Assembly (NCBI GenBank): GCA_034509925.1
Contig: CM067538.1
Location: 3,912,501-3,976,500, forward strand
Reading direction: 5' to 3'
Length of the DNA: 64,000 bases
Source: Hirudinaria manillensis
Lineage: Eukaryota; Annelida; Clitellata; Hirudinida; Hirudinidae
Under the pieces are notes generated by a model. The model worked only from the letters and a program-made list of their open reading frames with translations. It had not been told where the DNA came from and ran no database searches. Numbering within the stretch: the stretch's first letter is position 1; the number at the start of each line of letters is the position of its first letter. A program made the position numbers and the translations under genes. Positions 1-10,859 of the stretch are shown here, piece after piece.

Positions 1-1177
1 AAGATGGGCTGAGAAGATATTGACCTACTTTTGAGGCTTGAATTTCTTCGATTTCATTTTATTTGAATTGTTTAGAAATTATTAATCCGCCATTAAATGG
101 AGATGTTTTTCCAAGAGTAAAATCATTCTAATTATCATTATCATTCCAATTATCAGTATCATTATAATTATCAGTATCATTCCAATTAACAGACGTAAAT
201 GAAAAATTGCCCGTCTCCAATTTCTTACAGGTTGTCACAATCCATCACGGAGTGAATGAAAGAGGATGAATGAAGACAGCATTAAATATCAACTGGTCGC
301 ATTCATCATCTACAAAACCTTCCAAACAATTTCCAACTCACACTTCTTGAAGCATTAAGCTGATTACAACTTTCTTAGGAAGTCGCTGACCAGGTTGACG
401 ATGATGGTGAATCACCGTCGATGACAGTGACGACGACGACGACGATGATGACGAAGATAATGATAGCTTTGTGATCGTTCGTTTAAACCAATCATGTTTA
501 ATTTTAGCCATATATTTATTGCATCCAACTACATGCCAGTCTGCGTTAAGTTGGGAAATTGCTTTTCATTTATTTCACTTAAACGTAATTGATATAATGA
601 AATAATAATTTAATGAAAAGTATTCCTCGGTATATACAATGATGATGACGTTAATAACAACAGCATTAACTTTGTGATTTATTTAAGATTTATATTGTGA
701 TTAATTACATTTAATTGTCAATTGTGACTAAATAAATTAATTAAATAAATGCAGCGATTTTGGCATTTAAAACGAATTTAAATCTGTTGTCATCATTTAT
801 GTGCTGAGTCTAAAGACTAATGAATGAACGAGCGAATGAACGAATGAATGAACGAAGGAAGGAACGAACGAATGAATGAAAGTTCTTCAGAGGTCATCAA
901 ATCATTAGGTATTAATCTTTTCCTTTAACGAACTTCCAGCAAGAATTTACAAATAAAAATGGAATTTTTCTCGAGAGGTTTTTATTGATTTTTCTGACAT
1001 AAATTGAATTTTGCTCAAAAATTTTTGGGAAAATCAAATCATCGCCTCCTGAGATGAGTGAACGATAATTGGGCAATTATCGACAAGATTCCTCAGGTCA
1101 CGTGTCTTTCATTCGTCAAAAAATATCAGCGAGGTTGATTTATGAGCAGCCGATGCTGTTGATGGTGTCGTTGTCGT

Positions 1178-1209
<32 letters not shown>

Positions 1210-2029
1210 AGATTTTTAAAATGTTTAATTTGACCGAAGGTTCAAAATGCAACGGTGAATGTAATAACGTTTCATTTTAAGTAATGTTTTAATCATTATA
1301 ATTTAATCAGTTATCATTTTATTTTGTGTAATTATTTGTGTTAAAAAGAGATTTACATTTATTCTTAAAAGTAAGTTCTCATAATTTCAAAATGTGGTGG
1401 TTCGCAAAAGAAATATCGTAAAACAAATGCATGAATTAAATTTAATAAATTTAAAAATAATAATTCACCCTGCATTCCATGGAGATGTGAAGATTCTAAA
1501 ATTTGCAGCCTAGGATGATGATGACGACAATGACGACGACGAGTCATTAGATAATGATGAAGTTGGTGATGATCATGGTGGTGGAGATGGTAATGATGTT
1601 GATAAAGAAGATGGGAATGACGATGATCATCGTCGTGATAAAACCTTTTAATTTCGCCTTTAGAATTAAAAAGCAGCGAAATTTCGGACATAAATTTGCA
1701 TAAATCTTCGACTCGTCATGGAGATAAGTTGTTGTTCATTTTAAAATTTGAAATGCGTCGAGAATTTCTTCCTCTGAAATTGTTTCATGAAATGAAAAAA
1801 AAACATCAAATTTATTTATTTTTAATTTTTTTTTTTTGAAGACAATGGAATGGATTTTTTTGTTTGTTTTTTCGTCATGAAAAATGGTGAAATTAAGATC
1901 GTCTTGATAGATTAATATTTCCCCTTAATTCCAAAGATATTCCAGAAAAGTAGTTTATTATTGCTACAAAATAGTCCATGGTCATGTTAAAAGCAGCATT
2001 CCACAATTCCCTAACTTTCTAACCCCCAG
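1..2029. other. Gene-free AT-rich stretch with simple repeats
   Basis: I see no supported gene here. The stretch holds degenerate tandem repeats: an ATTATCAGTATC-type array near 128-190, a GAATGAACGAAC-type tetranucleotide array near 820-882, GTTGTC repeats near 1155-1210, and GATGATGACGAC-type triplets near 405-460 and 1510-1640. The open frames in it are products of these triplets. Confidence 0.7.
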
Positions 2030-2345
2030 AACCCCTGGTCACCACCTTCGCTTACGCCAAGAGAAATGTTCCACCAGTCACAGGCATCAATTCTTCATCA
2101 ACCGAATTATCAAACCCTGGAACTCACTACCATATGACATCATTAACTCCTCAACATTTTCAAATCGTGCGTGTCATCCTTAAACCTCAATAACTACCTT
2201 TCCATTAAGTGAACTCGATTTTCTGTTGACAATGCTGTTTCTGTTTCACTCTACTTTCTGTTGTCAAACGCTATTATAAAATTTGTAAGTGGTCATCGGA
2301 TGACCCTTCATTTTGTTTAGAAAATAAATAAATAAATAAATAAAT
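2030..2345 (+). mobile_element. 3' tail of a non-LTR retrotransposon (CR1/L2/Jockey-like), 5' truncated
   Basis: In one frame, from about 2031 to 2180, the plus strand reads like the C-terminal end of a LINE reverse transcriptase. It has the pattern R-x-K-C-x-T-x-x-R-x-x-F-F-x-N-R-I-I-x-x-W-N-S-L-P, with the key tract FFINRIIKPWNSLP, then a degenerate tail. About 150 bases later it ends in an (AAAT)n run at 2324-2344. Microsatellite-like 3' ends of this kind are typical of CR1/L2-type elements. The rest of the element is missing, as expected for 5' truncation during insertion. The exact clade is uncertain. Confidence 0.75.
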
Positions 2346-2696
2346 TTATTGCCGCATAAATTGCTGAATTTCTTAATAGTCTGCTAAAGGTTTAACCATC
2401 CATTCAGTAGAGATTTCACATTGTTTTTGAAGATTAACAATAATAATAATAAATAGTAATTATAATAAAAATGATCCTAAGATATAATAATATGATTGAT
2501 TGCTATATAACAGTAATTAACGGTTATAATTAATAGTAATTGTTACAAGTTTTATTTTATTATTAAAGAATAATTAATTGTAACAGTTATTAACGTTAAT
2601 AATGTATTATTATTATCTTACGATTCATGAAAATTGAAAAAAAAAGCAAACCTCTGGAAATACTTAGGTGCTGTGCAGACTTCGAAGGCACTGAAA

Positions 2697-3850
2697 TCAC
2701 CTGAGTTCCACTTCGCAGAACACCTTGATGCCACCCAGACTGCTTACGTCGCAGGCCGTGTCATCCCACTTGAAATTGCTGCCGCAGTGTTGAGTGAGGT
2801 CATCAAAGAACAGCAACAACAACAACAACAATTGTTTTTTCTATTTAGCTGATTTTTGTGTCTTTTGCATCCTAATAGGATGTGAAAGCGCGTCTCAATC
2901 GATCTGCCATTTATGTGGTCTCGTGACCTGAGGGAGCTTCCGGCAATGCTGGGCAACAACTTAAAACTACCACTACCGCCACCATCAACGACATCAAGCA
3001 ATAGGCAGCAGCAATAACCTACCTGGCTTCATCGAGTCCCTCTTCATGTACGATGTACAGACACTCCTCGGGGTCAAAAGTGCTAGAAAATCAAAAATTC
3101 AACGTTCCGTGTGAAATGGACATCTCCGTACGTTCAATGAAGGCATCTTTGGGACGATTACGCGATTAGAGGTTCAGTCCTAAATCGGTGTGGCTATTTT
3201 ATAAATTTATTGTCTTTAGTTAATTGTGTTAAGTTAACGCATAGTAATTAACAATTTATATAATTAATTAAATTAATAATTAATATACATCTTGTAGAAG
3301 ATCGTGTATATTTACTTATCGGGTTTTCCTTGAGCAAAGGCTGTAAACCCTGAAATACTGCCGTGCACCCTGCCGTAGAGGTCAACCCACTTCCACTGGT
3401 CGAACATACACCCCCCTCCGTGGCTGCCCCGCGGTCTTCTCCCTCCAATCCAGAACCCCAGAATTCTTTGATGATTGTCCTCTAATGTCGAAATGAAAAT
3501 TTCAGTTTTATTTATTTTTTATTTCCAATAAAATCCAAATTACATAATGAAATAAAAAGTTCCAAAAAACCGAACTGAACTGAAGATAAAAAAGCTAAAG
3601 ACCTTTCGATGCATGTTTCGTGTTTTGTTGTAGAAACTCTTCGATGAAGATTTGTTCCCTCATAGTTTCAATCCTTGGCAGGTGTCCCCCCACACTTTCG
3701 CAGAACTCTTGGGCTGCCTGGAAATTCGTTGCCACGTCGAATGTTTTGTACCTGGAGCCACCTTCCGTGTAAATTCCCCATCCGTCGCCATCTGCCGACG
3801 ATTTGACTTTCAATCTTTTTTTTGTCGCAATTTCACAAAAACTGTTCAAC
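2697..3850 (-). CDS. C-type lectin-like domain protein, four exons resolved
   Basis: Four minus-strand exons join in frame: 3603 up to about 3850 (5' limit unresolved), 3316-3481, 3023-3082 and 2697-2778, ending in TGA. The product reads as one C-type lectin domain. Exon 1 carries a YKTF..A..FC...GGHLP.I pattern. Exon 2 has FWIGG and WKWVD. The exon 2/3 join creates G-K-P-D-N, followed by E-E-C. The last exon has F-K-W-D-D-T-A-C and ends with F-C-E. These are the framework residues and the long-loop calcium/sugar site; the site reads KPD rather than the usual EPN or QPD, so sugar preference is unclear. The family is generally secreted or membrane-bound and acts in recognition or immunity. No signal-peptide exon was found upstream, so the N-terminus is incomplete. 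Confidence 0.8.
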
Positions 3851-4751
3851 TCGATTTACTTTCAGAATTAAATAATAACTAGTAAGTGCTTAATTTGTTT
3901 AAGCATACGAATAAAATTATTACTATTATTATTATTATTTATTTCAAAACATAAACGTAAAAATTATTTTATAAAATATGCATAAAATAGAATTAAATTT
4001 AACAAATATTTCACAACATTTCAAATTCAAATTGAATTATCGTGAAAACATGTGTTTCTTAGTCATTTGAGGGTTAATAAAAAATATTTATCTCCTTTAT
4101 CGGTCCGTACAATTATGTATTAAATATTTAAATTATATGTTAAATAATTAAACTGTTTATTGTATTAAATCAAACAATATCTGTTTATATCTGTTACTAT
4201 ATCGTGCAATAATAAATTATTTAATCTGGTGTTTTTGTGTAAATTAAGTAAATAATTATTTAATTGTCTGACGATCGGCATGGTGTTTATTCATTAATTT
4301 AATATTTTTATGGTAAGTCAGAAAAGAGTCATGTGCTTCCTTAAGGCTGATCCACGAGTTATTTATTTCATCTGTCGTGCTTCACCGGTTACACTTCATT
4401 CTGGATAAACAAATTTACTCCAAAAAAAAAATTAAAAACCAATAACAATAAAAAATATTAATTTTAAAAATTTGATATTATAGCGATATTAATTCGAAAG
4501 GGACTTAATTCATCTGACAGGAAAGAATGAATGATGGACTGAAAGATCCGAGGAGGAGTTGAGAATTCGCAATGAATTCAAATTCATTAACCTGGTAATT
4601 ATCGGATGGAGGTGTCACTATAAGGATCCATTCATCATTATTTCTATTTCAGTTTTCTCAAATTTACATAATTTAACTAAGTCTGTAAATAAATAAATTA
4701 AACATTTACTTAACTAATTATTAATTATTTTTTAAAATAAAATTAACACTA
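3851..4751. other. Intergenic AT-rich stretch
   Basis: Very AT-rich and without a supportable gene. The 5' exon and promoter of the C-type lectin would be expected here, but I cannot point to them. Confidence 0.5.
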
Positions 4752-5670
4752 TCAAAGACCACCTTCATCCATACTCCAATTCATAGAAACACCTGCCACT
4801 TTCCAAGGACTTACAACGTTGGACTGAATTTGAGGAGTAGGAATGCATTGATCTGAGGAATTAATCAATTAGATTAAAATTTTTTTAAACTTAAAGTCAT
4901 GTTTAAAAAATGTAATCTCAACCTCGACCGCGAAGAGTCCACGTGACTAAAAAGATGAGGACGAAGACGACGACGAGGACGCACAAGATGGCCACCGAGT
5001 AGCCACATTTGTTGAACCCGAAACAGGAACAGGTTTTGATTCTCGAATTTCTAACTTCCCTAGTCTTGATTTTTCTGACTTTCGAGTCTGGAATTTGTAA
5101 GTTTTCTAGCTGTTCGTCCGAGAGGCTGCTGACGATGGAATTCGAATCGTTCAAGTGCTTCTTGTTGAGCATTTCGAAGGAATCAAAGACTTCCTTAAAA
5201 TCGCTATTGTCGTCAGGTTTAGTGAAACTCTGAAACGTTGGTGCCGAACATTGCTGACAGCTTCTGATGCTAAGATTTCCTTCGAGCGAATCGATTCTTT
5301 GGCCTCGATCAGAAACTTCGTTGGCGACCCTGAAAAGTCTTTTCCTCTCGTTGTTGTTGATGCTGTTGATGTTGTTGTTGAAAAGTTTAGAGTGCATCCT
5401 TCGCGAAGGATCACAACTTTCCGAGTCCAAGTTGGTATCGTTTCCTTGAAATGTGCCACAAAAAGTCGACCTTTCGTTCTCAATTTCGTCGAGTGAACAC
5501 AAAACACTCGAACACGTCCACGTGGTTTCGTGGTTTCTTTTCGAGCGCTGAACCCCTGTTTGTGCTGATTTGTGACGAGGAAAATAACAGTCCGTCGACA
5601 TGGCGACGTCGGGGTAGTTGTTGACGTCACAAGGGGAGCACTTGCACCTCGAGGGCACGAACGTTTCCAT
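4752..5670 (-). CDS. Unrecognised type II single-pass membrane protein, two exons
   Basis: Exon 1 (4923-5670) starts at METFVP and runs 249 codons. A donor (G|GTTGAG) joins in phase to exon 2 (4752-4852, acceptor TTCCTCAG), giving about 282 residues ending in TGA. The long N-terminal part (about 220 residues) is polar, cysteine-containing near its start and rich in Asn/Ser. It is followed by a cysteine cluster (CSCFGFNKCG) just before a strongly hydrophobic segment at about residues 222-243. Only about 40 residues follow, including QCIPTPQ and a possible N-glycosylation site NWS. The topology suggests a cytoplasmic N-terminus and a short extracellular tail; the cysteines next to the membrane could be palmitoylated. 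I do not recognise a family. Without the second exon the protein would end five residues after the splice site, so the join should be checked. Confidence 0.6.
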
Positions 5671-6399
5671 CTTCGTTTAAATTCATTATGTCATTTATAT
5701 AATATATTCATTACTCTCTTTATTATTCATAGCAGCAATCAGAATAAAAGTGAATTTCACTGGGAAGTGACCTACCAATCCATTTATGAATATTCATAAG
5801 GAGGCCACTTAATTACGTCGCTTGCTTCAAATATGGATATCCATATGGATTCGTATCCAGCGGTTTGAAATGAAAAATATTTACGACATAAATTTAAGTA
5901 AATAATATCCTGAAGAAAATATTGCTATCATTGGATCATTGGTCATCGCAATCATTATTAATGCTATCACCGCCATCGTGACTATCACCACCTTGAAACA
6001 GGAAACAAACAAATGATTTGAATGTAAAGTAATTTGCATTCCTTAAGAAAAAGAAATTAATTTTAAATTGAAAGAAATAACTGCTTCTCAGAGATTTATT
6101 CGCAGAATAAGAGATGGACTGCTGGCAGTTTGGCGGCAAATTAATGGAGCGAGAAGAAAAACCACCGATTGGAAGATTTTTATTAGTATTCATCATGAAC
6201 TATTAACAATTATATTTATAATAATTGATCACAAAAAGTTATTGTTGTTGTTGTCGTTATTTCATTTGTTGGTTTTTATTTTTTGTCCAGGCAGAAAATC
6301 TCAAAAACAATCAGTTAATAATCGGTATGACGATTCTCGTCCTCGACTCCTTAATGCTGCTAATGATCTATGCCGTAAATTTTTTTGGGCTTTTTGAGT
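5671..6399. other. Intergenic stretch
   Basis: No gene supported. A short ATC/GTC triplet patch lies near 5936-5990 and a TTG/GTT run near 6240-6265. Confidence 0.5.
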
Positions 6400-6600
6400 T
6401 CAATTCTTGCAATCTTTTCGTCTTAATTCCATTTCAATTTTTGCCAACACACGAGACTCTTCCTTCACCCCTATTTCTGCGACACTCAACTTGGTGAGCA
6501 TGGTTCTAATGGATTTTTGAATCTCGTTCTGTTTTGAATTCGAAACCACAGAATCCACACTGAGCTGTGCGCTCTCATTGTTCGAACCTTTATGAAGATG
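6400..6600 (-). CDS. Possible terminal coding exon of an unrecognised gene
   Basis: A minus-strand reading frame ends at TGA (6400-6402) and encodes a polar, helix-prone tail with the tracts KSIRTMLTKLSV and EESRVLAKIEMELRRKD. It has even codon composition and no repeat origin. A possible acceptor (CTTCATAAAG) lies near 6592. No partner exon could be found to the right, so this may be the last exon of a gene with distant exons, or chance. It looks like a coiled-coil end; no family is recognised. Confidence 0.3.
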   Translation of the reverse strand, partial: HLHKGSNNESAQLSVDSVVSNSKQNEIQKSIRTMLTKLSVAEIGVKEESRVLAKIEMELRRKDCKN

Positions 6601-6699
6601 TTCACAGCACAAATTTCTTGAACGTAAAGTTCTAATCAATAATCTACCAAGAGTTTCTTTCGAAAACCTGAGTTTCGACCATATTTCCAAGCAAAGACC

Positions 6700-7850
6700 A
6701 GCAAAATGAGCAAACTAACTTGACATCCTTTGCAAACTCTATAATTTTATCAACGTAGTAATTAGACCATGCAAAGAAACTTTGTAATTAGTTGACAGTT
6801 TTGTTTTCACCTTTTTATTATGGAAATACTCTTAGCAACCAAGAAAAGGTTAGCAGGGGACACATCTCGACCAGAATTTGAAAGAAAATATCGTTAATGT
6901 ACGCCAAAACATTAACTTTTCGTCCGTATCGTTCAATCGCTCGAGATGAAATTATAATTATTATTTCTACCGTGAATTTATTTGGAACTCAATCTATGAA
7001 TCGCCTCCTGGTCTCTGAAATGAAATTCCACAAAAGATGGTTTTAAATCAAATTCTTTGCAAACTCGAAATGGAAAATTTCAATTATTGCCTTTCCTGTG
7101 TCTTTTATTTTTTATGACCTTATTATAAACAATTATTAGGTCTTCCTATAATATATTATAATATATTATAAAATTTTAAGCTGTTTTTCAACGGGTTTAA
7201 ATACTTTTTCAAAAGTGCGAAAAATGAATTAAAAGTTGTTACTGTTACATATTTTTGGGGATTATTTCATGGAAGGATCATCCGAAAATATCCTCGTCGG
7301 AACAACTTTTGGACCTGCACACAATTTGTGATCATGAATGTAGTCATCATCATCATCATCGCCTTTACGATGACTATCCGAACATCATTGTAACTTCACC
7401 ATCGTCGTCGTCTTTATCATGATCGTTCAAACATCATCCTCAAAATCATCATATTCTTTGACTTAGATATTGTCATCGTCATCATCATCATCAGAGTCGT
7501 GGACTCAAGTGGTACATCTCTGGTAATCATAATTATCATCATCACAATCATCATCCTCATCAACGCTGTCGTCGTCGTCGTCAATGTCATGACCAATTAC
7601 AGCGATGGAGGCAGGGTTGGTGGCGTTGACAGGCAAAAAAAGTGGAAAATGTTGGAGTTAATGCTTGCCTCAAATCAAAGACTTCCCCGGTATTTTGCGG
7701 GATGAAATCTAAAGTTAAAATTGTTTTTCCCGAAGAAATTACCTTCGAGGTTTTTGCTGGAATAAGCACATGAAAAAAAGATGGTTGGTTACTGTTCAAT
7801 TATTAAAATAATTGGAATTATCAGCCAGAGAAATGATGCTTTATTTTGCT
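6700..7850. repeat. ATC/GTC triplet-repeat region
   Basis: No gene supported. Degenerate (ATC)n/(GTC)n arrays occupy about 7340-7600. They create open frames rich in Ile or His with no coding meaning. Confidence 0.6.
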
Positions 7851-8166
7851 TCAATTTCTCGGAGCCGTTGGTGCTCGTAATGGATGTTCGATGAAACCGG
7901 CATGTTTAAACAGATCATTGACGACATTTTGCAAAGCGTGTGAACGTTCACAGCATCGTGGCAACATTTGCAACAACAAGCATTCAAAAGAACAACAAGC
8001 GTTCTTAGAAGGTATGCATAATGGACTTAAAAGAGGTGAAATATTTGGAGCTGATAGCGCAAAATGGCGCCTGCAAACGACTTTTATGTCGACATTTATA
8101 AACTCAGAAGCGGGAAAAATCGAACCTCCATTCTGCCAAGTTCTGGCATGTGCAGATAAACTTTAG
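7850..8166 (+). CDS. Possible cysteine-containing terminal exon, unrecognised
   Basis: A plus-strand frame is open for over 100 codons to a TAG at 8164-8166 and encodes a mixed-composition, cysteine-rich sequence (tracts FCKACERSQ, GNICNNK, PPFCQVLACADKL). The opposite strand is also open over much of this interval, so strand choice is not secure. No upstream exon or signal peptide could be tied to it. If real, it would be the end of a secreted-type protein. Confidence 0.3.
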
Positions 8167-10625
8167 CTAATTAAACAATAATTAATGAATATTATTATAA
8201 ATAAATTATAAATATGTCGTAAAGTTCAGATTAATAAAAAAAATATATAATTAAATTGATTCTTAAAGAATAAAAATTACTTGTAAATAATATATTTGTA
8301 ATGTTTTAATGCAAAATTACATGATAATGAGGTTTAAAGAATTTGACAAGTGAACTTCAATGTTTTCATCTGCGAATGTTTTTTTTTCTCAAAACTCTCC
8401 TACGAATAATTTTCCTGGGAACGACTTGAATAAATTATTATAATATTATGTAATAAAATTACATTTTAAAATATTTATTAAAATATGATGTAAAATATTT
8501 ATTCCATTCTCAGATGAAAGCCAGTTATCTGAGCGCGTCCCAAGAGCACCTCGACTGAAGATCATCATCAGCATCGCCATAATCATCATCGCAGAAGTAA
8601 ATTATTCATCAAATAGTAACTGCAATTGTTACAACAACGTTATCATAAATATAATTTGTTATCATCGTCATCATCATCGTCATCATCATCATCATCACCA
8701 TCATTATCATCATCATCGCCATCGTCATCGAAATCATTACGATGTTGATGATGATGATGATTACAATTATTATTGTTGTTGTTGTTAACAATTTAAATTA
8801 ACAATATACATTTCAATAACAAACATTCACAACTTCATGGACATTTAGTAAACAAATCATCGCACCAACCTTTGAACTTTTAAAATTTCCACTAAAATGA
8901 ATTTTTATTATATTTTAATTTATTTTGATATTTCTTATTTTTTCAAAAATTCATTTCATACTGATTGAAATCCAGGCAACGGCTACTGAGAACTCTTTGG
9001 ATGCGATATTTGTAGGCTCGGTTCAGCTGGTCCAATGAACTCACAAAGTTCACGTTGAGGACTGAAGTTATTCTTCATGATTAATGTTATTATTACTATT
9101 ATTATTGTTGTTGTTGTTATTAATATTGTTGTTGTCCTTGTAATAATAATTATTATTATTATTATTACTAATATTATTATTATTGTTAATATTATTATTA
9201 TTATTGTTGTTACTATTATTATTATTGTTGTTGTTATTATTATTATTGTTATTGTTATTATTATTATTATTAGGAATTAGTTAATAACAAAGGAAATCTT
9301 CTAAATTTCTCCTACAACGTGGAATCATCTGAATATTCAATAAATCGCTGCTGTAATCAATAATTTATTTTATTTTAAAATAAAAGAATTAATCAAATAA
9401 TTAATAATTAAATCAGCTGATTGGTTGGTTGATGTTAGTCGTTGATGATAGTAGAGAAAAATGCAAATGTTGACATTTTTGTGGCTAATAATATGTGTTG
9501 GTGTTGATGTGGCCATTATTATGAGTTATTCCCAATATATGGCCAATAAATAATAATAATAATAATAGCAACATTGATCAAAATAATAATAATAATAATA
9601 TCGACATTGTGGGACCCTCTGTTAAACTTGGCGCATTAAGGTTTTCTTTATTGAACGACAATGAATTTATAGTCGGTCTAAATTAGCTGAAAATATATCC
9701 GGGATTAATTCTGTTGTCATTAAATCTTCTGAACAACGTCTTCTGAGAGCCAATGAAATTATGAGAAGCCTTGTTACTTAAAGTTTAAAAGGTTCATTTT
9801 TAAGTTGCATTTAAGTTCATTAAACCGAATTGGTTAATGGAAAATTTTTAAATTTATTTATTTTTAAGTTTTAAATTTAATTAATTATTATTAAACTTAT
9901 AGATAAAATTATCAAAGGAGATGGAATATGATGGAATAATAATTGATTCGGCTACTGGTGCTGGAATCAATGACCTAAAATTTTCAAGTAATTTTTTTTT
10001 TAAATTATAAGCTATTTCTTGTTAAAGTCTGGCTGAGTAATTTATTTCGTAATCTTTATTTGCAAAATTGACAAAAATATCAAGTTGTGTCTGTCGCTAC
10101 CAAAAAGGTAACTTTTAATTAAATTATTATGGTATTATTAATAATATTAAACACTGTAGGATATAAGGAAATTAAAAGCGTTGAGTGGATGCTGGATTTT
10201 CTTTTAAAGATGTAAAGTCGTTCATAAAGGAAGACATAAAATTGCTACAAAAATCAGATTAAAACTTTATAAACACTAAACATTAAATGCATTAAACTTT
10301 AAAAATATTTTTAAATTTTTAAACCTTAAAAACATTAAACATGAAAACGTTATTTATTTTAAATGGTCAAAAGCTTCTTCCAATTTTTCGTCAAATTGTC
10401 TCGAAATTAGATAATCTTTCATTTAACGACTTCAATTGTTTCTTAGTCTCAGAAGACCCCTGCACGCGCTCATCGGTGAAATAGCCCGCAACAAAATATC
10501 CCCGCCAAAAAAGGCCAAATACCCTCGGCAAAAAATTATTTACTATAAAGATGTATTTAATTTTAAAAAAAGCAAGATTTAAATACTTCTACAAATACGT
10601 CTAATTGCAATAACAATATTAAAAA
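8167..10625. repeat. Gene-free stretch with long ATC and ATT microsatellites
   Basis: No gene supported. (CAT/ATC)n lies at about 8660-8765. A compound (TTA/TTG)n tract covers about 9076-9275, and (AAT)n runs lie near 9548-9602. The remainder is AT-rich unique sequence. Confidence 0.7.
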
Positions 10626-10850
10626 AACCCGTTAAATGTAACGGCGGACTTTGAAACGGCCACTAAAAATGCCGCCAAAAGTGTTTTCCCGGCAGCGGTT
10701 GGATGCCTTTCCATCTTGACCATTGTTTGTGGGGAATGGTTTAAAAATTTCATCTGGCAGATCGCTGTCGTGACCATGAAGACATCCGCCAAATTGATTT
10801 TGGTGCCAAGTTTCATACCAACCGCTGGGGTCATCAATGCGCTCGAAAGT
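10626..10850 (-). CDS. Possible last exon of a secreted-type protein, unrecognised
   Basis: On the minus strand a frame reads FERIDDPSGWYETWHQ, then GGCLHGHDSDLPDE and NRCRENTFGGIF, and ends FKVRRYI-TAA. The composition (Trp, Gly, Asp, two Cys, N-rich) looks extracellular and is much more protein-like than the longer frame on the same strand. It would be a terminal exon; a possible acceptor lies near 10850. No upstream exon was found in the next kilobase. I do not recognise the family. Confidence 0.35.
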
Positions 10851-10859
10851 TTGGTGGGA

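Noticed and set aside
1365..1691. Histidine-rich 108-codon frame
   Set aside because: It is the translation of GAT/GATGAT triplet repeats and has no splice or family support.
2634..2852. Plus-strand 72-codon frame ending in poly-Gln
   Set aside because: It lies antisense to the last C-type lectin exon, and the Gln run is a CAA microsatellite.
5151..5630. Thr/Arg-rich 159-codon frame
   Set aside because: It is a shifted-frame shadow of the type II membrane protein exon.
7587..7799. Minus-strand 70-codon frame with a possible acceptor (TTATTCCAG)
   Set aside because: It contains a protein-like stretch (GKTILTLDFIPQNTGEVFDL) but runs into repeat sequence and has no partner exon or recognised family.
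9077..9280. Ile/Val-rich 67-codon frame resembling a membrane segment
   Set aside because: It is produced wholly by the (TTA/TTG)n microsatellite.
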